This document shows positions 25,081 through 33,852 of a stretch of 64,000 nucleotides of DNA, in pieces (within the stretch, counting starts at the first letter, position 1; each line of letters starts with the position of its first letter). The notes under the pieces are model-generated. The model searched no databases and was not told the origin of the DNA. It worked only from the letters and a program-made list of their open reading frames with translations. This DNA comes from Halieaceae bacterium UBA5044 (GTDB lineage Bacteria; Pseudomonadota; Gammaproteobacteria; Pseudomonadales; Halieaceae), in assembly GCA_002416125.1 (NCBI GenBank), contig DIBU01000018.1, positions 1 through 64,000 of the forward strand, given 5' to 3'. The position numbers and the translations under genes are program-made.

Positions 25081-26457
25081 ATGGAACTGACCGCCCTCAC
25101 CGCCATATCGCCCATCGACGGACGCTACGCTGCACGCACCGCGCCCCTGCGCGAGGTCTTCAGCGAATACGGCCTGATCAAGCGCCGCGTGCTGGTTGAG
25201 GTGCGCTGGCTACAGCAACTCGCGCAACTGTCCGGCGTAGACGAAGTACCCGCCCTCTCACCGCAGGCGAATGCGCAGCTTGACGCTATCGCCGAGGACT
25301 TCAGCGAGGCCGATGCGCAGCGTATCAAAGCCATTGAGGCCACCACCAACCACGACGTCAAGGCCGTTGAGTATTTCATCAAGGAGCGGTTTGCCGGCAA
25401 CCCGGAACTGGAAGCCATCGCCGAGTTTGTCCATTTCGCCTGCACCTCGGAGGACATCAACAACCTGTCCCATGCCCTGATGCTGCGCGATGGCATGAAC
25501 GACGTGTTGCTGCCCGCCATGCAGCGCCTGCTCTCCGCACTCTCGGAGCTGGCGGTCGCCCACGCCGGGGCACCGATGCTGTCGCGCACCCACGGGCAGA
25601 CCGCGAGCCCCACCACCATGGGCAAGGAGATCGCCAACGTAGTAGCGCGCCTGCGTCGCCAGGTGGCACAGCTGGAGGCCGCAACGTACCTGGGCAAAAT
25701 CAACGGCGCCGTCGGCAACTACAATGCCCACCTCAGCGCCTACCCCGAGGTGGACTGGCAGGCCAACGCGAAGGCCTTCGTGGTCGGACTCGGCCTGGAC
25801 TGGAACCCCTACACGACCCAGATTGAACCCCACGACTACATGGCGGAACTGTTCGACGCCGTGGCGCGTTTCAACACGGTATTGATCGACCTCGACCGTG
25901 ACCTCTGGGGCTACATCTCCCTGGGCTATTTCCGCCAGCGCACGGTCGCTGGAGAAGTCGGTTCCTCGACCATGCCCCACAAGGTCAATCCCATCGACTT
26001 TGAAAACTCCGAGGGCAACCTGGGCATCGCCAATGCGGTTTTCCAGCATCTGGCCAGCAAACTGCCCATCAGCCGCTGGCAGCGCGATCTGACCGATTCC
26101 ACCGTGCTGCGCAATATGGGTGTGGGCTTTGGCTACAGCCTGATCGCCTACGAAGCCAGCCTCAAGGGCATCGGCAAGCTGCAACTCAATGAGGCACGCC
26201 TGGCAGAGGACCTGGAGCAGAGCTGGGAAGTGCTTGCGGAGCCGATTCAGACCGTCATGCGGCGCTATGGCATTGAGAAGCCCTACGAGAAGCTCAAGGA
26301 ACTGACCCGCGGCCAGGCGATGACCCGGGAGACCCTGCAGGCCTTTATCGCAGGGCTGGACATCCCCCCGGAGGCGAAAGCCGCGCTGCTCGCACTGACC
26401 CCCGCGAGCTATACCGGCAATGCCGCCGCGCAGGCGCGCGCGATCCGCGAGGACTAG
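25081..26457 (+). CDS. purB: Adenylosuccinate lyase
   Basis: 458 residues, equal to E. coli PurB (456). Fumarase/ASL-superfamily signature GSSTMPHKVNPIDFENSEG around residue 295-313, and TSEDINNLSHALMLRDG around 122-138. It catalyses two beta-eliminations in purine synthesis, releasing fumarate from SAICAR and adenylosuccinate. Three bases separate it from hflD; it belongs to the same operon. Confidence 0.97.
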   Translation: MELTALTAISPIDGRYAARTAPLREVFSEYGLIKRRVLVEVRWLQQLAQLSGVDEVPALSPQANAQLDAIAEDFSEADAQRIKAIEATTNHDVKAVEYFIKERFAGNPELEAIAEFVHFACTSEDINNLSHALMLRDGMNDVLLPAMQRLLSALSELAVAHAGAPMLSRTHGQTASPTTMGKEIANVVARLRRQVAQLEAATYLGKINGAVGNYNAHLSAYPEVDWQANAKAFVVGLGLDWNPYTTQIEPHDYMAELFDAVARFNTVLIDLDRDLWGYISLGYFRQRTVAGEVGSSTMPHKVNPIDFENSEGNLGIANAVFQHLASKLPISRWQRDLTDSTVLRNMGVGFGYSLIAYEASLKGIGKLQLNEARLAEDLEQSWEVLAEPIQTVMRRYGIEKPYEKLKELTRGQAMTRETLQAFIAGLDIPPEAKAALLALTPASYTGNAAAQARAIRED

Positions 26458-26463
26458 CGCCGC

Positions 26464-27573
26464 GTGCAGGGGCTGGACCCGGCGCAATTTCTGGCCAAGT
26501 ACTGGCAGCGTGAACCACTCCTGCTGCGCGCTGCTGTCCCCGGCTTCACTCCGCCCGTCAGCGCGGACGAACTCGCCGGCCTGGCGATGGAGGACGCCGT
26601 GGAGTCGCGAATCGCTGAATGCAGCGGTCCCGCCGACAGCGCAGCCAGCTGGCGGCTGAGCCAAGGCCCCTTTGACCCGGGTGACTTCCAGCGACCGCAC
26701 CCCTGGACATTGCTGGTGCAGCGCGTGGATCAGCTGCTGGACGACGTGGCCCAGCTGCGCCAGCTCACCGATTTCATCCCCCGCTGGCGTTTCGATGACG
26801 TCATGGTGAGCTACGCCACGGACGGCGGAGGTATCGGCCCTCACTACGATCTGTATGACGTGTTCCTGCTGCAGGGCGAAGGTGAGCGCACCTGGCGGAT
26901 CGGGCAGCGCTGCGATGACGGCACACCCCTGCTGCCGCACAAGGACCTGAAACTGCTGGCACGCTTCGACTGCCACACCGAATACACCCTGCGCTGTGGC
27001 GATGTGCTTTACATCCCCCCGGGGGTCGCGCACTGGGGTATTTCCCGCGGTGAGTCCACCTGTTTTTCCCTCGGTTTTCGCGCTCCCCGCCTCGCTGACC
27101 TGCTCTCTCACCTCACAGATGCCTGCCTCGAAACGGTCGACAGCAGCCGACTGCTGGAAGACGCCGGCCGCAAGCTGGCAGACCGCTGCGGAGAGATCTC
27201 CACGGCCGACATCCAGACGGCGCGGGAGCAGGTATTGCGCCTGCTGGTCGACACAGCCGACGACCACTGGTTTGGTGAGCTGATAACCGCTGCCGATGGC
27301 CTACCGCTGCCAGAACAGGAGGTCGGCCGGCTCCGCGGGCATCTGCGCGCCGGGGCCTCCGCCAGACTGGCACCGGGCGCCCGCGTGGCCTGGCAAACGA
27401 CGGGCGCAGAACTACGCGTTTTCGCCAATGGTATGAGCTGCACTGCACCGATACCTATGGCGAGCTGGCTCGCCGAGCTCTGTGCCGACATCCCGGTGCG
27501 CACGCCGGGCGGCGAAGGCGCGGCAGCCGTGCTACAGTTTCTGCTGCAACAGGGGGTATTGGATGTCGAGTAG
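26464..27573 (+). CDS. roxA: Ribosomal protein L16 arginine 3-hydroxylase (RoxA/YcfD)
   Basis: 369 residues from GTG 26464. Cupin/JmjC-type 2-oxoglutarate oxygenase: FWQREPLL-like start (KYWQREPLLLRAA), iron ligands HYD in IGPHYDLYDVF and the distal His in PPGVAHWG, then the C-terminal winged-helix and dimerisation region. Known members hydroxylate Arg81 of L16. Follows purB in the same order as in E. coli relatives. Confidence 0.9.
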   Translation: MQGLDPAQFLAKYWQREPLLLRAAVPGFTPPVSADELAGLAMEDAVESRIAECSGPADSAASWRLSQGPFDPGDFQRPHPWTLLVQRVDQLLDDVAQLRQLTDFIPRWRFDDVMVSYATDGGGIGPHYDLYDVFLLQGEGERTWRIGQRCDDGTPLLPHKDLKLLARFDCHTEYTLRCGDVLYIPPGVAHWGISRGESTCFSLGFRAPRLADLLSHLTDACLETVDSSRLLEDAGRKLADRCGEISTADIQTAREQVLRLLVDTADDHWFGELITAADGLPLPEQEVGRLRGHLRAGASARLAPGARVAWQTTGAELRVFANGMSCTAPIPMASWLAELCADIPVRTPGGEGAAAVLQFLLQQGVLDVE

Positions 27574-28486
27574 AACGACACAGACATTGCAGTTGGCACT
27601 CGTTGACTGGGAAACCCACCGGGAGGCGTTGCGCGCACTGCGGGAAGCCGTCTTCATTGTCGAACAGGGTGTGCCCCGGGACATTGAATGGGATGGACAG
27701 GACGAGCAGGCCCTGCATGTGCTGGGCACGATCGACGGCCTGCCCGTCGCCTGTGGACGCCTGCTACCCAACGGCAAGATCGGGCGCATGGCGGTACTCG
27801 CGGACCACCGCGGCCATGGCCACGGGGCCGCAGTACTGGATGTGCTGATCGGTGCGGCGAGGGAGCGCGGTCTGGACAGCGTCTACCTGCACGCGCAACA
27901 GCACGCCGCAGATTTCTACGCCCGTGCAGGCTTCAGCCCGGAGGGTGAACCCTTCGAGGAAGCCGGTATTCCGCACGTTGCGATGCGCCGTGACACCGGC
28001 CTGGGCAAGGTCTACGCCAACGGCATTGCCTACCCGGAACCTTTTGCACGCTGGGCAGCCGCCCTGTGCCAAAACGCATCGCGCGAGATCTGCATCCTGA
28101 GTCACGACCTGGACCATCGGGTGTTCGACAACAGCGAGCTTGCGGCGGCATTAAGCGCGCTCGCGCGCCGCGCCGCACAGTCCCGAGTGCGTATTCTGGT
28201 GAGCGACTACCGGCCAATCATCCAGCGCGGCCACCGCCTGTTGGCACTGGCCCGACGCCTGCCCTCCTCTGTTATCCTGCAGCAGCTGGACGAACACCCG
28301 GACTGGAAAGGGGAAACCCTGGTCCTCACCGACCGCAGTGGCGTACTCTGCAAGCCCGCAGAGAGCGACCAGGCCGCGTTCTGCGAGCCCGACTCTCGGG
28401 CCCGCGCGGAACGCTACCGGGATTTATTCGAGGAACTCTGGCGCCACAGCGGTCCGCACGTGGAATTCCGCAGCGTCCCGCTTTAA
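27563..28486 (+). CDS. GNAT acetyltransferase fused to C-terminal PLD-like region
   Basis: 307 residues from ATG 27563 with AGGGGG upstream, overlapping roxA by 11 bases. Residues about 8-150 are a GNAT domain of the YjcF/ElaA kind (FIVEQGVPRDIEWDG, IGRMAVLADHRGHGHGAAVLD with the acetyl-CoA loop). Residues about 155-305 are a second domain (CILSHDLDHRVFDNSELAAALSALA, VRILVSDYRPIIQRGHRLLALARRL in pieces) that looks like one half of a phospholipase D-type fold but lacks an HKD triad. Such fusions occur in gammaproteobacteria after roxA; the substrate is unknown. Confidence 0.75.
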   Translation: MSSRTTQTLQLALVDWETHREALRALREAVFIVEQGVPRDIEWDGQDEQALHVLGTIDGLPVACGRLLPNGKIGRMAVLADHRGHGHGAAVLDVLIGAARERGLDSVYLHAQQHAADFYARAGFSPEGEPFEEAGIPHVAMRRDTGLGKVYANGIAYPEPFARWAAALCQNASREICILSHDLDHRVFDNSELAAALSALARRAAQSRVRILVSDYRPIIQRGHRLLALARRLPSSVILQQLDEHPDWKGETLVLTDRSGVLCKPAESDQAAFCEPDSRARAERYRDLFEELWRHSGPHVEFRSVPL

Positions 28487-28538
28487 TCAACACCCTTCGC
28501 GGGATCTGCCCAAACCCCACAAACGCTGGCGGCTTGCG

Positions 28539-29885
28539 TCAATCCCGGGCCACAGACGCGCCCAGCCAACGCTGCGTTACCACGCCGGCGGTCATGGCGC
28601 CGTTCACGTTGAGGGCGGTACGGGCCATATCGATGAGCGGCTCGATCGAAATCAGTACGGCGGCTACCGTCACCGGAAACCCCATGGCCGGCAACACAAT
28701 CAGCGCGGCGAATGTCGCGCCCCCACCCACCCCGGCGACACCGAAGGAACTGATGGCGATAATGCCCACGAGGCCGGCCATGAAATCCCATGCCAACGGA
28801 TCAATGCCCATCGACGGCGCGATCATCACGGCCAGCATGGCCGGATAGATACCCGCACAGCCGTTCTGCCCTATGGTGGCACCCAGTGTCGCCGAAAGGC
28901 TGGCAATCGGTGTCGCTACCTGCAGTTTGTCGATTTGGGTTTCAACATTGAGGGGAATGCTGGCCGCCGAACTGCGCGAGGTGAAGGCAAAAGCGAGTAC
29001 CGGCCAGACCGACCGGAAGTAATGTCGCAGGCCCATGCCATGTACGCGCAGCAGCAGCGCATGCACCGCGAACATGATGCCGATGGCCAGATAGGAGGCA
29101 ACCACAAAGGCGAGCAGGTTGAGGATGTCCGCGGCGTCCGACCGCGCCACCACCCCGCCGATCAAGGCGAGTATGCCGTAGGGCGTAAGCGCCATCACGA
29201 TATGCACCAGCCGCAGGACCACCAGCCGTGCTGTGTCCACAAACGCCTCTATCTGCGCACCCCGTGCCGGCTCTGAGCGCGCAACCTGCAGGGCGGCTAC
29301 GCCAAACAGAATGCCGAACAGCACAACCGCGATGATCGACGTGGGACGCGCCTCGGTCAGATCGTAGAACACGTTCGCCGGCACAAAGCGCACCAGCATG
29401 TCGGGCAGACCCAGGCCGGCAACGGTTTCATAGCGCTGCGCCAGCAGATCTGCTGAGGCCAACTCGCGTGCACCCTGGGTGATGCTGTCGGCGGTCAGGC
29501 CGAAAGCGCTGGTCACCAGAATGCCGACGACCGCGGCGACCATGGTCGTCGCAATCAGCAATCCCACCACGGCGCCGCCAATCTTCCCGAGATCCGCGAC
29601 CTCGCGCATTTTCAGCACGGCGGCGACCATCATCACCAGGACCAGCGGCATGATGATCATGCGCAGGAGACTCACATAACCACTGGCGACGATACCGGTC
29701 CACTGCAGTGTATCGGTGAGCAGATCCGCGCGCCCCGACCAGGCGACCTGCAGGCCCACACCGTACACGGCGCCCGCCATCAGGCCCGCAAGAATCTGCC
29801 GAGACAGCGGCCAGCCGCGACAGCGCAGTCGGTATAGCAGATAGCACAGGGCAGAAAATGACAGCAGGTTGACGAGCAGAAGCAT
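28539..29885 (-). CDS. Dicarboxylate/amino acid:cation symporter (TcyP-like)
   Basis: 448 residues of the DAACS family. Visible: TSRSSAASIPLNV (HP1 serine-rich hairpin), the LGATIGQNGCAGIYPA and FGVAGVGGGATFAALIVLPAMG regions corresponding to TM7-HP2. The NGCAGIYPA form with several cysteines/alanines is closer to L-cystine transporters than to aspartate or C4-dicarboxylate carriers, but the substrate is not proven. Convergent with the GNAT gene; 32 bases after the Rieske gene on the same strand. Confidence 0.85.
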   Translation of the reverse strand: MLLLVNLLSFSALCYLLYRLRCRGWPLSRQILAGLMAGAVYGVGLQVAWSGRADLLTDTLQWTGIVASGYVSLLRMIIMPLVLVMMVAAVLKMREVADLGKIGGAVVGLLIATTMVAAVVGILVTSAFGLTADSITQGARELASADLLAQRYETVAGLGLPDMLVRFVPANVFYDLTEARPTSIIAVVLFGILFGVAALQVARSEPARGAQIEAFVDTARLVVLRLVHIVMALTPYGILALIGGVVARSDAADILNLLAFVVASYLAIGIMFAVHALLLRVHGMGLRHYFRSVWPVLAFAFTSRSSAASIPLNVETQIDKLQVATPIASLSATLGATIGQNGCAGIYPAMLAVMIAPSMGIDPLAWDFMAGLVGIIAISSFGVAGVGGGATFAALIVLPAMGFPVTVAAVLISIEPLIDMARTALNVNGAMTAGVVTQRWLGASVARD

Positions 29886-29917
29886 GGCAGGTTCCTTGTG
29901 GTACGCGGCGGCCGCGT

Positions 29918-30235
29918 TCAGTCGGGCAACAGCAACCCGACCTCATTGCCCTCGTAAATCAGGGGCCAGGTTTTCAGACCTCGACACGGCTCTTCGGAGG
30001 CCTGCACCAGAGCGCCATCTGTCAGCCGAAAGCGATAGCGGTGCAACGGGCACTCCAGCACGCCATCGCGAATGGAGGCTGCATCAAGTGGATGTTCACG
30101 GTGCGGGCAGCGGGCCTCCAACAGATACAACTCGCCGTCCTGTTCTACCAGCAGCAGCGCGAGCTCGTCTATCCGGAAGCTGCGACGGTAGCCATCGTGC
30201 AGGTTGATCAGTTTTTCCAGCGGACGAAAGCGCAT
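29918..30235 (-). CDS. Rieske [2Fe-2S] ferredoxin-like protein
   Basis: 105 residues, a complete single Rieske domain. Cluster ligands are in CPHREHPL (Cys43/His45) and CPLHRYRF. No membrane anchor. Such proteins act as electron carriers for oxygenases or nitrite reductase. It is downstream of meaB on the same strand by about 46 bases, so it may be a late gene of the methylmalonyl operon, but no functional link is evident. Confidence 0.85.
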   Translation of the reverse strand: MRFRPLEKLINLHDGYRRSFRIDELALLLVEQDGELYLLEARCPHREHPLDAASIRDGVLECPLHRYRFRLTDGALVQASEEPCRGLKTWPLIYEGNEVGLLLPD

Positions 30236-30281
30236 GGGAGCTCACTCGAAGAGAGGTCTTGCGCCATACTGGCAGCGCAGG

Positions 30282-31241
30282 TCAGAGCAGGTCAATCAGG
30301 CGCCGGGCCGCGGCATAGGCCGTGGTTTCACCTGCCTCGACCGCCTGTTCCAGCTCCGGCAGCAGAGCACGTATTCTGGGATTCTGCTGCAAACGCTGCA
30401 GCAGCAGATTGTTCAGCAGTGAATGCATCCAGTCGCGGTTCTGGCGTGCCCGTTTGGCATCGAAAGCGTTGGCCTTGCGCGCGTCGGTCCAGTAATCAAC
30501 CAGCATGCCCCACACCGCATCGATGTTCTGATTCTTCAAGGCCGAACAGGTCATCACCCGGGGTGTCCAGAAGGTGGTCTGGCGCAGCAGGTGCATTGCG
30601 GCGTTATAGTGCTGTCGCGTCTGTTTGGCCAGCTGCTCGCTGTCACCGTCGGCCTTGTTGATCACCAGGGCGTCCGCCAGTTCCATGATGCCGCGCTTGA
30701 TACCCTGCAGCTCATCGCCGCCGCCGGGCAGCATCAACACCATGAAAAAGTCGACCATGCCGGCGACCTGGTACTCAGACTGCCCGACACCGACTGTTTC
30801 CACCAGGATGACATCGTAACCGGCGGCCTCGCACAACAGCATGGTTTCACGGGTCTTCTGTGCCACCCCTCCCAGCGCCCCTGCCGCCGGTGAAGGACGG
30901 ATAAACGCCTCCTCCCGCCTGGACAGCATTTCCATACGGGTCTTGTCGCCAAGGATGGAGCCGCCGGTCATCGGTGAACTTGGATCCACGGCGAGCACCG
31001 CCACCCGCTTGCCCTGGCTGATCAGGTACAGTCCAAACGCCTCAATGAAGGTCGACTTGCCCACACCCGGCACACCGGAGATACCGACCCGGATGCTGTT
31101 ACCTGTGTAGGGAAGCAGTGCTTCGAGCAGCTGCTGCGCACCCTCGCGGTGATCGGCAAGCGAGCTTTCCACCAGCGTAATGGCCTTGGCCAGCGCTCGG
31201 CGATTGCCCGCCCTCAGCGCATCGGTATCGACAGCAGCCAT
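30282..31241 (-). CDS. meaB: Methylmalonyl-CoA mutase-associated GTPase MeaB
   Basis: 319 residues from ATG 31241, four bases after the mutase stop. G3E-type GTPase: Walker A GVPGVGKST, DPSSPMTGGSILGDKTRM, ETVGVGQSE (Walker B/switch), NKAD specificity motif. It gates cobalamin loading and protects the mutase from inactivation. Last of the propionate genes in this operon. Confidence 0.95.
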   Translation of the reverse strand: MAAVDTDALRAGNRRALAKAITLVESSLADHREGAQQLLEALLPYTGNSIRVGISGVPGVGKSTFIEAFGLYLISQGKRVAVLAVDPSSPMTGGSILGDKTRMEMLSRREEAFIRPSPAAGALGGVAQKTRETMLLCEAAGYDVILVETVGVGQSEYQVAGMVDFFMVLMLPGGGDELQGIKRGIMELADALVINKADGDSEQLAKQTRQHYNAAMHLLRQTTFWTPRVMTCSALKNQNIDAVWGMLVDYWTDARKANAFDAKRARQNRDWMHSLLNNLLLQRLQQNPRIRALLPELEQAVEAGETTAYAAARRLIDLL

Positions 31242-31245
31242 GGCC

Positions 31246-33408
31246 TCAGGCCGCGCCTTGTGCCTCGTTGACCGCGTCCAGCACCTCGCGAGCACACTGT
31301 GGGATCGGTGTGCCGGGGCCAAAGATGCACTTCACGCCCGCCTTGTAGAGGAAATCGTAGTCCTGACGCGGAATAACGCCGCCGGCGATCACCACGATAT
31401 CCTCCGCGCCCTGCTTGCGCAGTTCTTCGACCAGTGCGGGCACCAGGGTCTTGTGTCCTGCCGCCAGCGATGAAGCGCCGACGACATGGACATCATTCTC
31501 AATGGCCTGCCGGGCCACTTCTTCCGGCGTGGAAAACATGGGCGACAGGTCGATGTCGAAACCCACATCGGCGAAAGCAGTGGCAACCACCTTGGCGCCG
31601 CGGTCATGGCCGTCCTGTCCCATCTTGCACACCAGCATACGTGGACGGCGACCATACTTTTCGACAAACGCATCGATATCCATGCTGATACCCTGCCAGT
31701 TTTCATCCTGCTGGAACGCCGAGCCGTACACGCCGGAGACGGTTTGTGCCTGGGCATTGAAACGGCCGTACTCGCGCTCCAGGGCGAAGGAGATTTCCCC
31801 CACGGTGGCACGCCGGCGGGTCGCCTCAATGGAGAGTTCCAACAAGTTGCCTTCGCCGCTGACCGCAGCCTGGTACAGCTGCTCAAGTATCTCCTCGACC
31901 GCCGCTTCGTCGCGATTGCTGCGCACAGTGTCCAGCCGGGCAAGCTGCGAGGTGCGTACGGCATCGTTGTCGATCTGCAGCACCTCGACCTCACTGGCAT
32001 CGTCCGTCCGGTACTTGTTGACGCCGACAATGACATCTTCACCGCGGTCAATGCGGGCCTGCTTGCGCGCCGCGGCCTCTTCGATCCGCAGCTTGGGCAT
32101 GCCGGTTTCGATGGCCTTGGCCATGCCTCCGGCTGCTTCGACTTCTTCAATCAGCTCCCAGGCCTTGTCGGCAATGGACTGGGTCAGGCTCTCCATCATG
32201 TAGGATCCGCCCCAGGGGTCCACCACATTGGTGATGCCGGTTTCCTCCTGGATAATTAGCTGCGTGTTGCGCGCAATCCGCGCCGAAAATTCGGTCGGCA
32301 GTGCAATGGCCTCATCAAGGGCGTTGGTATGCAGTGACTGGGTGCCCCCAAACACGGCTGCCATCGCCTCGATGGTCGTGCGCACCACGTTATTGTAGGG
32401 ATCCTGTTCCGTCAGCGACCAGCCAGAGGTCTGGCTGTGTGTGCGCAGCATGGAGCTCTTGGGGTTCTGCGGGTTGAACTCCGCCACGATTCGCGCCCAG
32501 AGCAATCGCGCTGCGCGCAACTTGGCGATCTCCATGTAGAAGTTCATGCCGATGCCCCAGAAGAAGGACAGCCGCGGTGCAAACTCATCAATGCTGAGGC
32601 CCGCTGCGAGCGCTGTACGGATGTACTCCTTGCCATCGGCGAGCGTGTAGGCCAGCTCCAGCGCAGCGTTGGCGCCCGCCTCCTGGATGTGGTAACCGGA
32701 AATGGAGATGGTGTTGAAACGCGGCATGTTCCGCGAACAGTGGGCGATGATGTCGCCGATGATCTTCATGCTGGGCGCAGGTGGGTAAATGTAGGTGTTG
32801 CGCACCATGAACTCTTTCAGGATGTCGTTCTGAATGGTGCCTGCCAGCTGCTCCTGGCCTACGCCCTGCTCTTCCGCTGCGACGATGTAGCCCGCAAGAA
32901 TGGGCAGCACCGCGCCGTTCATGGTCATGGACACCGAGACCTTGTCGAGCGGAATGCCGTCGAACAGGATCTTCATGTCCTCCACGGAATCGATAGCCAC
33001 ACCCGCCTTGCCGACATCCCCCGTCACCCGCGGGTGATCCGAGTCATACCCGCGGTGTGTCGCGAGGTCGAAAGCGACGGAGATACCCTGCCCACCTGCT
33101 GCCAGCGCCTTGCGGTAAAACGCGTTGGAGGCCTCAGCGGTAGAGAAGCCCGCGTACTGGCGAATGGTCCAGGGCCTGCCTGCATACATCGTCGCCTGGG
33201 GGCCGCGAATATAGGGTGAGAGGCCCGGCATGGTATTGGTGTATTCGAGGGCTTCGATATCCTCGGCGGTGTACAGGGGCTTTACCGCGATATCTTCCGG
33301 CGTGTGCCAGGTCAGTGAGTCCAGTCCCTTGCCCCGCAGACTTTTCTCTGCCTCGGTGCGCCAGGCCTCCGGCGTTGCCGCGTCACGGTTGTAGATCTTG
33401 TCGCTCAT
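31246..33408 (-). CDS. scpA: Methylmalonyl-CoA mutase
   Basis: 720 residues, a full-length single-chain mutase. N-terminal TIM barrel (PWTIRQYAGFSTAEASNAFYR in pieces) and C-terminal B12 domain with the cobalamin-binding DxHxxG as DGHDRGAKV. It isomerises (R)-methylmalonyl-CoA to succinyl-CoA with adenosylcobalamin. In the operon carboxylase beta-carboxylase alpha-epimerase-mutase-MeaB, so propionyl-CoA is routed to the TCA cycle. Similar to mutB of actinobacteria in being the large chain. Confidence 0.96.
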   Translation of the reverse strand: MSDKIYNRDAATPEAWRTEAEKSLRGKGLDSLTWHTPEDIAVKPLYTAEDIEALEYTNTMPGLSPYIRGPQATMYAGRPWTIRQYAGFSTAEASNAFYRKALAAGGQGISVAFDLATHRGYDSDHPRVTGDVGKAGVAIDSVEDMKILFDGIPLDKVSVSMTMNGAVLPILAGYIVAAEEQGVGQEQLAGTIQNDILKEFMVRNTYIYPPAPSMKIIGDIIAHCSRNMPRFNTISISGYHIQEAGANAALELAYTLADGKEYIRTALAAGLSIDEFAPRLSFFWGIGMNFYMEIAKLRAARLLWARIVAEFNPQNPKSSMLRTHSQTSGWSLTEQDPYNNVVRTTIEAMAAVFGGTQSLHTNALDEAIALPTEFSARIARNTQLIIQEETGITNVVDPWGGSYMMESLTQSIADKAWELIEEVEAAGGMAKAIETGMPKLRIEEAAARKQARIDRGEDVIVGVNKYRTDDASEVEVLQIDNDAVRTSQLARLDTVRSNRDEAAVEEILEQLYQAAVSGEGNLLELSIEATRRRATVGEISFALEREYGRFNAQAQTVSGVYGSAFQQDENWQGISMDIDAFVEKYGRRPRMLVCKMGQDGHDRGAKVVATAFADVGFDIDLSPMFSTPEEVARQAIENDVHVVGASSLAAGHKTLVPALVEELRKQGAEDIVVIAGGVIPRQDYDFLYKAGVKCIFGPGTPIPQCAREVLDAVNEAQGAA

Positions 33409-33431
33409 AGGTGTTCTCTCCGCTGTCTCGA

Positions 33432-33842
33432 TCAGTGCGCGTCGCCGGGCTGGCTGAGCTCAATGAGTACGCCGTCACAGCTCTTGGGATGAATGAAGAT
33501 CACGCGTGAGTTATGGGCACCGGGGGTCGGGGCATCCGACAGGAACTGGTACCCCTTGGCCTTCAGCCGTGCGACGTCTTCGTCGATATTGTCGGAGCGA
33601 AAGCAGAGGTGATGCATGCCCCCACCGCGCTTCTCCAGGTAGCCCGCAATCGGGCCCTCGCCATTCAGCGGGTGTACCAGCTCGATACTGGTCGGTGGCA
33701 GCGGGAAGAACGCCGTCGAGGTCTTCGCCGGCACCACATCCTCGGTGCCCTCAAAGGGCAGTCCAAAGTCTTCCATGAAACGTTTGATGGCCTTTTCAAA
33801 GTCAGGCACGGCAATGGCAATATGGTCCAGCGCGGTAATCAT
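33432..33842 (-). CDS. mce: Methylmalonyl-CoA epimerase
   Basis: 136 residues, a vicinal-oxygen-chelate fold repeated twice. Metal ligands are visible in LDHIAIAV, IELVHPL, GGGMHHLCFRSD and VLIELSQ. Interconverts (S)- and (R)-methylmalonyl-CoA between the carboxylase and mutase steps. Ten bases downstream of the carboxylase alpha gene. Confidence 0.95.
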   Translation of the reverse strand: MITALDHIAIAVPDFEKAIKRFMEDFGLPFEGTEDVVPAKTSTAFFPLPPTSIELVHPLNGEGPIAGYLEKRGGGMHHLCFRSDNIDEDVARLKAKGYQFLSDAPTPGAHNSRVIFIHPKSCDGVLIELSQPGDAH

Positions 33843-33852
33843 TCAGGGCACC

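Noticed and set aside
25258..27267. Reverse-strand open frame of 669 codons opposite purB and roxA
   Set aside because: It is antisense to two well-recognised genes; high GC leaves long open shadow frames. No protein family is recognisable in it.
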